Shown here: positions 1 through 13,400 of the stretch, piece after piece
How the letters are laid out: each line of letters starts with the position of its first letter
How positions within the stretch are numbered: the first letter of the stretch is position 1
Assembly (NCBI GenBank): GCA_000499405.2
Contig: HG738139.1
Coordinates: 4,426,616 to 4,490,615, forward strand
DNA: 64,000 bases
Direction: 5' to 3'
Source of the DNA: Onchocerca volvulus
Lineage: Eukaryota > Nematoda > Chromadorea > Rhabditida > Onchocercidae
Notes under the pieces: model-generated
What the model saw: the letters and a program-made list of their open reading frames with translations, nothing else
The model's database searches: none
Told to the model about the DNA's origin: nothing
Made by a program: the position numbers and the translations under genes

Positions 1-1139
1 TTTTCATTGATCTTTAGCAAATTTTTAGGAATAATTTTTGAATTTCTCAAATTCAGACAAATCCTGATTTTATTTTCTCAAAATTAGAGAGAAAATATTC
101 TTGCTTATAATCAGGTGATTCGTCTTTTCTGTCTTTCATTACTTTCACAGATATCAATCATCGAAGCAGCAATCATTGAAGTTATGGATTAAAGAAATTT
201 AAAAAGTTCTAATTGAACTTCTTATATCGTTATTTCGTATCGATGCTTTCATTCAGAATCGCAATAAGTGGCTTTTTTTTAATAAGGCTCCAATTTTTCA
301 GAGTGACTTCCGTAAATTTCAAGATGCATTACGTGTTGTCGAAAATAAAGTTGAAATTTTCATCAATTTCCTCATCACTCTTTCTTCCTCATTCATTTAT
401 TTCTTATTGGTGCACTGAGATATATGTGTATTTGGCAAAATCGATTATATATTTCTATACTATTCGCATTTTGCTTCATCATATAATATGTTTTATAGGA
501 ATGATAATATTTAGCATAATTTGAGTGATTTCAAATTTCTAAATTTGAATATTTTCGAATTTCCAAATTTGAATTTTTTCTTTAAATTTCTGAACGCTTT
601 AAGAAGTGCAGTATTTTCATATCCCTGTTAATGTTAACTTGTTAGTTTCAAATCATTTTATTTTCAAAAAAACAAAGGAGAAAAAGTGGAACTGATTTAG
701 AAGTTTTCCACCTATCTTTAATCTTTTATGTGCTCATCATATTTTTGAAATTTTTTTAAAAATAAGAAATTTAAATGAGATTGAAATTTTAAATAAAACA
801 AACAAATAACTATATAAATCAGAAAATTCGAATTTTTTCAAGTGAAAATATATTTTAATAAAATTTTAACAACTTTTAAACATATATAAATTTCAAAGAA
901 AAGATCATTTCTAAATATCTCAATTGTATTTCGCGTTATGAAAATTCACAGTATAAAAATATTGTGAATTTGTTACAGATTAAAGGTAGTCGATTATAAT
1001 AACATCTACAGTACAGTAAATTTTTAAAATTATTAATTTTATTAATTTCAATTTTTTTTTTTTAACTTTCCAGGAGAAAATTAATATGGATGAAAGATAA
1101 TTGTTAGTTAAAAAGTGATGATTGATAATTTTCAAATAA
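1..1139. other. AT-rich non-coding stretch
   Basis: No supported gene. This is the region 3' of the minus-strand ASCC2 homologue. The longest open frame (213-524, plus) translates to a low-complexity Phe/Ile/Ser-rich sequence with no domain and no splice-site support, as expected of T-rich DNA. Confidence 0.6.
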
Positions 1140-4100
1140 TCAAAACATTCCACCACGCATTTTTTTATCAGCTTGTCGTCGCCTAAATTCACCTTTATGA
1201 CGTTCTTTTAACTGTCGATCCCGACCACCGGTATATCCCGGTTTATGCCTTTCGTTAGAATTATTTCCTGATGAAGATTCCACCTTTTCTGCTTTCTTCC
1301 GGAATTCTTGCACTGAAGAGGCATTATTTCGATTTTTTCCATCTGGAACAATGGCATTCATCATTTTTCGGTCATTCTTTCGGTCATTCTTTTTTCTTCT
1401 TGCATTAACCTCTCGAATCTCTTTCTCTTTTTCATTCTCTGTATCGTTATTCACTTCATCGTTTACTGGTATATGATTGGTATTTGGTTCAATTCCATCT
1501 TCCATGAATGTAATATCATCATCACTGAAATGTGACAACAATTAAACTATCGAAAAATTTGTCTCATGAATTTTCCAAATAAGCTATTGAAAATTTTCGG
1601 ATTTTTAAAATTCCAAGTATTTCATGCGAATTTCAAAATTATCAACAAACAAACGGTTTAAAAAAATTGACAACCTGAGATCTAGACCATAGTTTTGATG
1701 TTGAATATCATATGTATCATCATATTCATCATTATACAAATCATATTCTGATGTTGCTTCGACATAGCGATATCGTTCATAGGTTGGTCTTAGGGCAACT
1801 TTTTCAGAATTTGGCACATCAAATGTTTCCGTAAATGACGGCTTACTGCAAAAGTTGTGATGTATTGATTAAAATAAGGAAGAATAATTGAAATTTATTA
1901 AAATTTGCAAAGAAATTTATTGAAATTTTCAAACATTTATGGACCAGAATCAAATTTGATTTAATTCAAAATTTAATTTTTGGCATAAAACTAAAAAAAT
2001 TAAATCCAAAATATAGATCTCACTCTTTAATTTGTACATCCATTTTTCTTCCTTTTAAAAATACTTCAACATCAAATTTAGCTTTCAAATCTTTTCGAGC
2101 ATTATTCATTGTTTTCGATCCGGAAACATTTTGGGCAGTGTTAATAGATTCCATTTCTTGCTTATTGGCAGATAATTGTGGTGGTTTCATGCAAATCAAT
2201 GGATCTGATGATTTCGTCTCGTTTGTCTTCGCTTTCGCATCGGAAATTTCATCATTTAAAATAAAATTTAAACTTAGAATGGTAATTTGAAATAAATGAA
2301 TTCAAATAATTTTTTTTTTCCAAAATTATAATTTTGCAAAAAATTTTCCGACTGAAAATATAAATAGAACATTATACAATTTGCAGAAAAAAAAAGAAAA
2401 AAATTCAATTTTTTAAGATGAAATTTTTTTTCACGAAGATAGAATTTGAAATAATTTTTAATCATTTTTTTTCCAATTCTTTTTTCTTTGCAAAATTTTT
2501 TCAACTATTACTATGAATTTTATTAATGATAAAGTTTATCAAAAAAGAGAGAAAACTTCAAAGAATGGAAAAGAAAGGGAGAGAGAGAGGGAGAAAGAGA
2601 GAGAAGGAGAAAAAAAGGGAGAAAGAAAAAAATGCGAAAAATGTAAGAGCAAATTGCTTTAATCATTAAAAATTCATTGGAATTCTCAAATGGATAGGTA
2701 GTTGTTAGTCATTGAAAACAATGAAGCATTTAATGGTCCGCAAAATTTGTATTTTTTTTTTGCTTTCTCTTCTTCCTTTTTCCTACTCTCATCTATTTTC
2801 CTTTTTTTTATTCATCACTTCTCTAATTTACTAAAATTAAACAAACGATGAAAGAGGATGGATATGGAAGAGAGGATAAAAGATGGGGAAAGATAAAAAG
2901 AGAAAAGAGAAGTGGGAAATTTTATGCACATGACAAGTTAACTGTTATCACCTGCAGTTAAATCAACTACAATTTGTGAAAATCTGTTTACTTACTTAAA
3001 ATATTTCCAGACGCTAATTCTAAAAATTATAATCTCAATAATAATATTTCAATTTTAGATTAAAAGGAAAATTACTAAATTTAAAATGGAATTTTTTTGA
3101 AGAAATAAAAGGAATTGAATTAATTATTATTTTTGTAACTGAATTTTAAAAAAAAAAATTTTTTTTTTGGTCGATTTAAATAGCAAAAATTTCACAGGTA
3201 ACATTATGATTTGAATGAAAATGAAAAACAAATAGAATATGATAATATTCATAATATATAATAATATTCATAGTATATGATAATATTTATGATAATATTC
3301 AAGGCGATTTAAGATAATATTCTCGAATAATCAAATGTAAGAAATAAAAATCATTAAATTCTTCTTAATTATGATGGTGTATAATAGATGAATATTTGGA
3401 AAGAAAGGAATTTTACCGGAAATTTTCAATATGTTAGGTAATTTAATGATAAAATGAATTTAAATAAAATCATTTAATGATCGATTAGTATTAATTTTTC
3501 CATGCGGGATTATATATGGTCTCTACTATTGGAAGATTGTACTATGAAGAACGATCAGATAATTCTTAATATATGACAAAAATATACCGGTAAAATCATA
3601 AAAGGGTGAAGACTCAGCGACAATCATTGGCGCATTTTCCTCTTTCAATTCAACCGACATCAGGGCTTGCAGATCTAACGGTAATTCATTAGTATTCAGC
3701 AATGCATTCACTGTTTGTTCAGTTTCATAACCAAAATGTCGTAAGCATAACTGAAATCAAATAATTCAAACTTCAAAATTATAAAACTTAAAAAAATAAC
3801 AAATCTGATTGATTTTAATTTATCCAAACAATTGGATTTAATTTTTAATATTTTATTTAGTTATGAATGACCGAACCATTCTTGCACGCCAAAAATATAT
3901 CCAACAGCTTCGTGTAAACTTTAGGTAAGCGTTTGCATTGTGAAAAGAAATGTTTTGATTATTTGATTAGAAATCATATTTAAATTATTAATCTCAAAAT
4001 TACATTCTGTATAAATCGTCACTCATGAGAAATCTCAGCAGCTTAGCCGAAACTTGATATTAAAGTGATCTCAACATCTGGACAATTGCCAATCTAACAA

Positions 4101-7100
4101 CATTTAAAATCGTTTGTCAATAAAAAATATCTTCTCAGACAAAGCTTTCATAATAAAATCCAAACCAACATGAATAAACTGGGGCGAAAAATGAGGCAAA
4201 AGTTCGGCCAGATAACCTATTTTTTCTTTAACTTCCTGATTAGCCGATGATCCAAGGTCCTGAAAACTGTAACAGTTTTCAAGAAATGTTTCCTTAATAT
4301 GCTCTTTTTATAAACAAGATAACATTCATAAAAATAACGGGCTGAAATATTTTTATCTTACAAAGAAATTTTCATAAACTCCGACTTCTTGAGTTTCCAG
4401 TAGAGATTTGTATTGGATAATACATGAAATAAAATTTTGAGTAATACAGGACAGTAATGTCGTAAGCATAACTGAAATCAAATAATCAAGTATATATATG
4501 AATAAAAATTAATAACTTACAACAAGCAAACCACGCTTTTTCAATTGTTCTAGAATATTGGTGATACAATTCCATCTGATATGTTCAAGAGTATCATTTA
4601 TATATGTCTTCTGATTTTCATCGCATCGATGAAGAACCTCTTCAATTGGATAAATAATACTGTAGTAAAAAATGAACCTGAAAATATAATTCTAAAGTAT
4701 AATTGTCCAGAAAATAATGAATTTTCGAAACACAGAAGTGAAGACTGTTAAAAGATACGTATTATATAAAAATCGTCTTGTATACTAAATTGTTTTTTCA
4801 TTGAACTGTTTTGGAATTTGTAAAATTCATGGGCACTTTAGTAATTAGTGATGCAACTTCATAAAACCAACTTTAAAAAAATTTCCTAGTTGCAATAAGG
4901 ACAATATTGAAGAAAATATCAAATAGGGAAATTATTCGTGCTGTTTAAACTTACATTCATGAAAACATGGCACAGTTACAAACAAAATGGACTAGTAGAG
5001 GGGCAAATGGACATGTTTGTTTCTTTTCAAAGAAGGATGAAGATGAAGTGAATAATAAGTAAAAAATATTAATTAATTCATTGGAATTTGAATACTGTTT
5101 ACAATTTTAAATGTTAAATTTGAAACCTTTCATATTGCAAACAGTTAACAATAATTGTATATACTTCATCTACTGAAGTAAAGGAGACAATTACAGCGTG
5201 AAAAAAAGCATACGCAGAAGCTATCATGCTATCCACCAATGTTAACAATATCCTGAAATTTTAAACAAAGATTTATCTGGAAATAAATCTAACCAAACAT
5301 CGGAAATAACATAAATATAACATTTAACAAGATACATTCATTACAGGTAAAAACAGCGGTAATTGAAGCAAAGGCATACCAAATAAATCGAAAACAAAGA
5401 TGTGTCGAATTCGAAATCCGAGATATTAATCGCTTAGAAAATTTATTTCTCCTTAAGCTACTGATTAAGAGCCAATAATTATGAATTTACCTAAATATTT
5501 CTTGTAAATCTGCTGACATATTCATCATCTGTTCCATGCAATAATGTTCTTCCAAATGTTCCACGAAACAAGCTACGCTAAATTAGCACATTTTAAATTT
5601 TCTTCAATTTTGTAATAATTTTTTAACAAAATTACTGATTAGTATTTATGATTAGTAGATAAAAACTTCGACTTCGAACTTTTGTATGAAAACAATGAAA
5701 TATGCAAAAAATAAACAAACACAAACCTATTTAAGAATTTGAATGAGATCATTTGTGATATATGATGATTAGACAACAGTGATGCAAGAGTTGTTAATCC
5801 CTCAAAATTGATTAAACATTTTTCCAAAAATGTTTCCATTTTATTAATATTGTTTTCAGAAAATGCAATACTGTTGCTGTAGTCGATAAATTCCTAAAAT
5901 ATAAAAGTACTGATTTGACATTAACAAAAAGGATGACTTGATGAAAATTAACATCGATAATGCAGATAATGATAAGACAATGATCAGAAACATTAGTTTT
6001 ATTCGCTTCTTGACACAAAATTAGTTAATGAGTAGCAAGCTTATCTGTCGCAGAATATTTTGACACTAAGATAAATGTGCATTTTTCAAAAACTCGGTGA
6101 ATTTTGAATTTTGTAAGTATTTGGAAAAAATATGACAGTGAAGGAATTTCAGTTCTTTCTTTGTTTTCTAAAAAACATAGATAAAAAACTGGTATTCCCT
6201 TAAAATTGAATGGTAAGACAATTAAGATAAGCGGAAGTTGTTAAATTAAGACTATCAAATTCAAAAAATATTCTCAATTCTATGGATATTATAAGAAGCA
6301 GGACAAGAATTAAAAATATTACCTGTTCCATAGTTTCTGTAAATTCTTCAACATCTTTTTCTGTGAACTGCTTTGTATCAAATGCTGCTGTGATGATATT
6401 TTCGATGGCATCTTGATTTGATGTTTTAAATATTACAATTGCACGAAATAATCTATTTAAATCGAACAGGATATTTTTTTGATAAATGTGTTTGCCAACG
6501 AACTAAATATTGACAATACATAATTTTAAAATAGGAAAGTTCTATCATTGAATGTTAAAATGATTGCGTTTTCTTTGATAAAATTAAATAACTAAAATCT
6601 GTAAATATTTAGTGATATTCTCATAGAACATCTACTCATGCTTCTAAAGAAGAGAAATATTTACTTACATTTAACTGATAAACAAATCACTCGTCATATT
6701 AATAACTATTCAGTATTCGAAGAAAAGAAATATCAAATAGAAAACCGATATTCATACCTCTCTAGAAAGCTTCATGAAAAGCATCAAAATTTTTGTGTAC
6801 ATTTCAACAATTATTGCACGAATTTCTTCTCTACGATCTGATTGTAGACTTCCATTCAGTGCCATGCTTAATGCTTCATTTTTTTGCCAATCTCTTAAAC
6901 TGTTGGCAGTCAAGAGATATAAGAGAAGTTTTTTAATAATTATAAAAATTAATTGAATTATGAAAAAAAATTTTTGAAATTAACATTATCTTTAAAATTC
7001 AATTCCAAATGTAACAGAACTTCACAAAAAAAAAGAAAAAAAAAAAAGGATTCCTTTCAGATAAAAAAAACCAGAATGAATAATAACAAAATACTTCGGA

Positions 7101-7285
7101 AAAATATCAAGGAAGCTATCAATAAGTTCTAAAATTTGCCGATCATCAGATAATCTGTTTCTTAGAGCTGATTCCGATAAGGTTAAAATATCATTCAACG
7201 ATTCTACAGCATATCTCCAATTATTAATCCAATTATCAATATCTGTATCAACTTCAAGTCGTTGAAGTAACAGCGTAGTCATTGC
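1140..7285 (-). CDS. ASCC2: ASCC2 homologue (CUE-domain subunit of the ASCC complex)
   Basis: Homologue of activating signal cointegrator 1 complex subunit 2. In other eukaryotes this protein binds K63-linked ubiquitin through its CUE domain and works with the ASCC3 helicase in alkylation repair and in splitting collided ribosomes. Exons that chain by phase (minus): 7285-7095, 6899-6758, 6502-6323, 5893-5727, 5577-5491, 5252-5127, 4677-4532, 4471-4362, 4259-4170, 3750-3588; then about 2262-2024, 1845-1675, 1524-1140 (stop TGA). The CUE domain is split over 4259-4170 (GYLAELLPHFSPQFIH) and 3750-3588 (FGYETEQTVNALLNTNELPL). The acidic NDEYDDTYD motif lies near 1710-1735, and the C-terminus is basic and ends in KKMRGGMF, as in animal ASCC2. 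ATG 7282 lies 3 bases after a TTTCAG acceptor, which may be a trans-splice site. Compared with human ASCC2 about 50 N-terminal residues are missing. The link from 3588 (phase 1) to the exon near 2262 is unresolved: a microexon or a weak acceptor near 2245 is needed. Confidence 0.88.
3735..3765. repeat. 31-nt exact repeat spanning a splice acceptor (copy 1; copy 2 at 4456-4486)
   Basis: The 31 bases at 3735-3765 recur exactly at 4456-4486 in the same orientation. On the minus strand each copy contains the same TTGATTTCAG acceptor and the first 15-16 bases of the exon behind it. Copy 1 precedes the CUE exon (3750-3588) and copy 2 precedes the 4471-4362 exon. The two exons appear to be read in different frames after the shared bases. 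Confidence 0.9.
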
Positions 7286-7582
7286 CTGAAATTACATGAA
7301 GTCTTGAAATTATGATAACAAAATACTATAGATTCATTGTTAGTTTTCCAAACTGATTTTGCACTAAAAGTTTGTCATAGACGCATCCTGAAATGCCTTC
7401 CTCTTAAATTTACTGCATGTAGAACATCACTGGTAGCTATTGAAATCTTGCAAATTCCTAGCTCAAGCTATCATTAATGCTAGAACAACATTGTAAGTGT
7501 TAGAGAATTTTACAAGCATGTAAAATTCTCTAGCAATTTTCGTAATTTCAGAAATCCGTTCTAATTATCATCAATGTCCACT

Positions 7583-7761
7583 GATCAAGACAAATAAAAA
7601 TGTAAGTGTTGGTTTGTTCAAAATCATAAATCTCCGAAAGTTGTTGAATATGCGCATATTCGAATGCAATACTGTGTTAAAATTTCAAAGCAATCGGTAA
7701 AGAACTTGAAAAGTTATCTAAAAATGAACAACGAATATTTATATTTTTATTTATGTAGATT
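7583..7761. mobile_element. Short non-autonomous element with inverted ends (MITE-like, Helitron-associated family)
   Basis: The left end reads ACAAATAAAAATGTAAGTGTT and the right end AATATTTATATTTTTATTTATGTA, so the termini are imperfect inverted copies. Inside is the family signature (Y = C or T) AAATTTCAAAGCAATCGGT, which recurs at 9998-10020 and in diverged form near 58000-58025 and 59680-59705. I infer a small internally deleted member of the element family that also covers 7797-10085. Confidence 0.6.
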
Positions 7762-7796
7762 GTAAACGATTTTTTTTTTTCATTCCGTAGCAAAGC

Positions 7797-10085
7797 GTGA
7801 CTGGATATAGCTAGTCTATATAAATAAAAATGTAAATATTCTTTTGTTTAAAATCTTAAATATCCGAAAGTTCTCACCGATTGCTTTCAAATTCAAAGTT
7901 GCATTCAAACAATGTTTTTATATATTTTTTATATACGTGAGTTGTTGTAGCCCAGTCTGGTTAAATGGAAAAGAACGAAAAGATAAAGCGCATGTTTCTA
8001 ATGTTGGGAAAAAAATCTGATAGTTTGTAATTTGATTTTTAGTCTGGTTAGGTTGGAGACTGATTCTTGTTATTATGATTCGGTTAGCCAGCAAGGCTTT
8101 ATCGATTGATGAAAGAATGATTCTTCAATATAAACAATTATCAGAGAATATCCAGACAAAGTAATCACTGGGTTATTCTTTCTTCTGCCACTGGTAGAGA
8201 AGAATACTGCTCAAGTGAATTATCGGATTGTTGTTACTACTGTGTCACTTTGAACTGTCGAACTTGAACTCCGAATAGTTGCTATTGCTGCGTCGATCTT
8301 TGTCAAATTTGAATTCCAAATACTGCTATATCAAACAACTGTATCGGTCTGAATTCCGAACTTGAACAGTTGCTATTGCTGTTGTAGTTGAGGAACGACC
8401 GTTTAATATCGGTAGAAATTCGCACCTGCATTCAATTCATCACTGCCATCACCGATAAAATACATTTGTAGGAATTAAAGTTGACCATCTTGGAACAAAA
8501 GCAGGCAGCCGGCTTTATGATAAATTTGTTCTTTCACTTTGAAAGTAGGCGAGAATTGAGTTGTTACGATTTCTGCGATGAACGACATTATTCGGAAACA
8601 CGAATCGTATTCCCTGATGTTAGGTAGAAAATTCTTTGATTCGGTGGTATATCCGACAAACAAAGCTTTTAATGGTTCTAACAGTTCTCCAAGTGAGGGT
8701 TTAATTTTTCCGCGGCACAACACATTCCTTTCTCCATTAAATTAAAGAGCCCTGCACTAAGGACACACTTCAGTCACGATGCCGATGAGAACATGCGGGC
8801 TCAAACTATAATCATCAGCTGGGTTGTACCAAATGCAAGACAACTGTAATCAAGCGATTGCTTAGCACAGAGTCTATTTCACGCTTATCTACAATATCCC
8901 GTTGAGGTCTTTCAACCATTCACAGTCGTGTTGGCAACCATGCATTCTGAAGTCTAGCTGCACGCCACTCTGCTGCTCTCTCGGCACGTATTCGAGCCAT
9001 TCTTTATCTGTTTCGCTCGTTCGCTGACATCCATTTTTCCTCAGTATGATTTGCAGCATTGCTTCCACTGCGCGAATACGACGACCAAAAATTTGATCTT
9101 CTGCGAGGCATTATTTGACGAATTAAAACAAATCGATTGTACCCTAACTGCTCTCAAAATTGATTTGTTGCTGAACTTAAATTCGAAACTGATCAATTGA
9201 ATTGTCGGACTTTTTTCTTTTTTTTTTGAATATTCTAAACTGTCATTGCTACCAATAATTTTTTTCATATGATTACATATAGAATAGTTAGAACATCCAA
9301 GAAACATCCCATCTCTTCCGAAGTTCAATTTCAATGTGCCATCAAAACAATCAGCCTATTTTTTATCTATTTCTTTCTTCATGGTATCGCTTCGAACTCC
9401 GAACTATTGCTATTGCTATGTCGTTGTAAGAATTCTGATTCTGAACTTGAATTTTAATTCCAGTTCCAAATTCTGTCCTTTCAAATTCTTTCGGGGCTCC
9501 TCCCCTTATCTAATCTCCATCGTGTAGCCTCTTGATGGTTGGCTCATTTTTTTTTATGTGAATTGAAACGTTTCGGTGATAAACATGCTTATCCTTCAAA
9601 TCTTCTGAAAAAAAGCAACTCTGAAATTATGTCGCGCCACTTGACCTTTAGCACTCCTTGTTTACAGTAATTGTCGTGGCGCTATTTAACATCTTTTGGC
9701 TTTCAAAGAGATCGCACTGTTATCCTCGTTTACCATGACTTTTGACTTCCCCAACATCTTCCAGCTCTTTGACCTTTTCATCATGAACAAAGTAAACATA
9801 CATGGGAGGGAGGGAAGTGAAAGGAGCAAGAGACAAAATGAAAAAACGATGGAGGAGAAGGAAAAGGAGGAGGAGAGAGAGGAAGGGAAATATTATCAAA
9901 AAAAAAGGGTGTTTCGATTTGCTACACGTATAACAAGTAAAAAAAAAAAGTAGGCATACCTACATAGAAACATGCGTTCATTCAAATGCAATGTTATATC
10001 AAAATTTCAAAGCAATCGGTGAAAAACTTTCGGAGATTTAAGATCTTGGACAACAAACATTTACATTTTTATTTATATAGATAAC
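7797..10085 (-). mobile_element. Decayed Helitron/Helentron-type transposon
   Basis: The ends are inverted: TCTATATAAATAAAAATGTAAAT on plus at about 7797-7822 and the same sequence on minus ending near 10085, each followed inward by CTTAAAT(C/A)TCCGAAAGTT and CACCGATTGCTTT. The minus strand carries broken coding remnants. Around 9030-8870 a basic segment includes ARIRAERAAEWRAARLQ, interrupted by stops. At 8723-8475 there is a segment with NIREYDSCF and FKVKEQIYHKAGCLL, continuing past a stop into LQMYFIGDGSDELNA. These resemble the N-terminal region upstream of the replication initiator and helicase of Helitron proteins. No Rep or helicase domain survives. The interval also has purine-rich low-complexity DNA (9808-9950). 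Family assignment rests on recall of the motif pattern and needs a profile search. Confidence 0.6.
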
Positions 10086-10436
10086 GAACAACAAAATTAT
10101 GTACAAAAACAACAGTAATAAAGTTTCCAACTCAAATTACACAGCTATCCAACTTGACGCATTCGGTTAGGAACGTCTAATTGCTAATCATTATTTGTAA
10201 AAAAACTAACAAAAGAAATCTTCAAAATGAAAAAATTTTAAAAATTTGAGAAAAAGACATCATTCACAAAATATTATTGCTGTAAATGTGAAGAGAAACA
10301 TGAACAACAGGGAAATGTACAAAAGTACTATTTTTCGAACCTTATCCATTTTAATAGAAAACAGAAGTAATGTTTGGATTACATCTCGAAATCTTAGATG
10401 AATTGTCAACTTGAATCATCCGAAATTATTTAATAG

Positions 10437-13400
10437 TCAGTTCGGCGGCCAATTCATTTGAACGTTTTCATGCAGGAATTGTGGTAGCCATTCCAGATAT
10501 TCATCCAAAAGATATTCACTTTTATTCCTCCAAACTTCCAGTAAACGTTTTCGGTTCGTTACCTGAAAAATGATCTACAGAATAGTTGAGGAGCTCCAGT
10601 AAATTTATTCATTTTTCAAAATTTTCACAAATCGAATTTATGAAATTAATGATTCTCTACCTCATATTCAATCAGTGCATTTAGCAGCTTCTCCGTTCGT
10701 AACTGTAATTTTGCCCATGGTTTCGTCATTGTGTTTGGTGAGAGAAGAAGTTTGTCAGAATAAACCGCTAAAGACGGACAGATTGAGCCATCGAGAAAGA
10801 ATTGAGCAAAATAACGATACAGATTGATATTAACGGGTAGTGGTTGTTCAATTTTGCCTAAAGGCCAATGCATATCGCTGAATGTTCCATTCATAAAAAT
10901 GACGATATTATCTGTAGCTGAATCATATCTGAAAATTTGGGTTATTTTATCTTGACACTGAATGAAATCTTTGATTTTCAAAATCTCCAAAACTTATCAA
11001 ATTTTTTGAAAAAATCACATCAAAAATACAGTACCATTTGCTGAAAAACTACTTCACTTACCGTGGCTCAACTTCTTTGATTGGCTTAAAATGGCAATAA
11101 GTGTTCGCCAAACGAGGTAACCAATTTTCTTCGACACAGATCACATTTTGCATATATTTTTTATCTTTCCTCTGCAAATTAAAATGTGTAAATTTAAAAT
11201 TCCAAAAAAAAAAAAAAAAAAATCGAGTAATAATGCATAATGGAAGATAATCCTAAGAAAAAGTTAATGTTGATGAATTCTAAAGTGATTAATTCTCACA
11301 ATTTTGCTTAGTTATCTAAGGTAAGCATATTTTGCTTAGTTATCTGAGGTAAGCATATTTGATAATAAACCTCAACGATTTCGTGATACAGCACCCAGTC
11401 TGGTTCATCTTTAAACAATATAGAACTTGGATCGATATAAACGTAGTCCTATAAATAGTTGATGTACTTGAAAAGTATATTTAAGCGTTAAATAAGAGTG
11501 AACAAAAATGCAGGGAAAGCCAAACCTTTAATTTTTGGGATTGATATGCACCTTTGGGCACACTCTCAGTCGCTATTGGATCCACTCTCCGGGCTATATT
11601 GTCAGTAAGTGAAGCAGTCACAATCTGCCTGATGCAAAAAAAAAAAAAGAAAATCTCGATATAATGCTAGAATTAAGAGAATATAATGATCAAAATTAAA
11701 ACAATAATTTGATTAAAAATTCTTTTCGATGACACATAAATCATATGTCTTAATGAATCAACTTCACTGACCTTAACATTAGTATTTCTTCATCAGTGGG
11801 TGGCTTCATATCTAGGTTCACCATTAGTGATTTATCTTGTGGACACTTCGAATTGATAATTTTGGTCAGCTGCTGGCGTAATTTTCGAATTTCAATAAGT
11901 GCTTTATAACGAACTCCTAATCGATGACATTCCTTTTCAGATCCCTGAAAAATACTTTTTGATATGAAACAAATGTATAGAAAATTAAAACATTGAACTT
12001 TTCGCTGTAAAAAAAAAGATCTAACAAATTACGAACTTCTGATGCTTCAGCACTCAAAATAGCTCGCAAGAGAACTGTGAGATCACCGAAATTCCGCGCT
12101 TGTCCAGGTGGACACCATGATCGCCTTTGTTTTAATGCTTCAAGCATAAGCGCCTGTGTTTCTTGAGCACTTCCACCTCTGAAACGAAAGATTTTTTGCG
12201 TACTAGAAAAATACTTGAATATCCTACTGTAAATTTCTTTATTTTATAGATTAATCAACAAAATAAACCTTAATGAATAAAGAGGAACGAGAGGTTCTCG
12301 AACTGATAATGCAGCAACCAAACAACAAGCATGAGATATCAGAGAATGTTGATTTGCCATCACAAGTATTTTTGCAAAAACTGGTGCCAGTGGGAAAATA
12401 GATAATGTTTTTCCAAACAAACTAATTCGTGCTTCTTTCTAAAATAATATTTTACTTATAAATTCATTAAACTGGTTTATAAACATATTAAGGACAAGAG
12501 ACGAAATCTAAAATGATGGCACTCAATTACTTGAATTTGTTGAAATTAGAACATTAAAGACTTGTCTAAGAAATGAGATCAGATGCCGATATGCTCAGTA
12601 TATGTAATGCTTTAATAATATCGACAGCAATGCATTAGTTACATTTTTTTAACGTGAATTAGAAACAAAAACCAAAAGAAAAACAAAAAACAAAAACCAA
12701 CCACGTTATTCCTCACTGTCACTTGTAAGGCTCCCAAACGAATCAAACGCTTTTCAGCTTCTTCTAGCGAATCTTTATCGGGTGGTGTTGGAAAAGGGAA
12801 ATTCGTCACCTCAAATATGAATTAAGAGATGAGCATTTTTTCCGGAATAATGCATTATCACTTTTAAAAGAAGTGTTTCATTTAAAGCAATAACCTTGAC
12901 GATATTCATGGATTTCAGATGAAGTACGAGTTGGTCAACCGGTTTCGTCAGTATTTCCGGTGCACTAAATTTCTCGAAATCAGAATAAACTGCTGAGGAG
13001 TACAACCTGAAATGTAATCTGATAACAGAAAAAACGTTTTGAATATACGACAAAAAAATACTTCTCAACAGCAAAAATTTGGGATTCATTCCGTGGTTAC
13101 ACTATATTATCTTGCGGATAAACAAACCGAAGAAAGTACTCCTTCATTTGACTGAAATGTTCAAACTCACGAAATCAAGTAAAGACAACCCCATTCGATT
13201 TCCTGCATCAATCAATTCAAAGAATATAAAAGACAACATAAACCAAATGCTTATAGCAAAGGGTAAACAATCATTTCTTTCAAATTATATTCCTGTTGAA
13301 ATGATTTAAAAAGAAAGCAATGATACCTGTAGACTTCGCCAGGTTGAACACGTCCGGCACGTCCAGCTCTTTGATCGGCTGAAGCTTGCGAAATCCAACT

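Noticed and set aside
213..524. 103-codon plus-strand frame
   Set aside because: Phe/Ile/Ser-rich translation of T-rich DNA, no domain and no splice or homology support.
9696..9953. 85-codon plus-strand frame with Glu/Lys-rich end
   Set aside because: The charged tail comes from a purine-rich low-complexity tract inside the decayed transposon; no recognisable motif.
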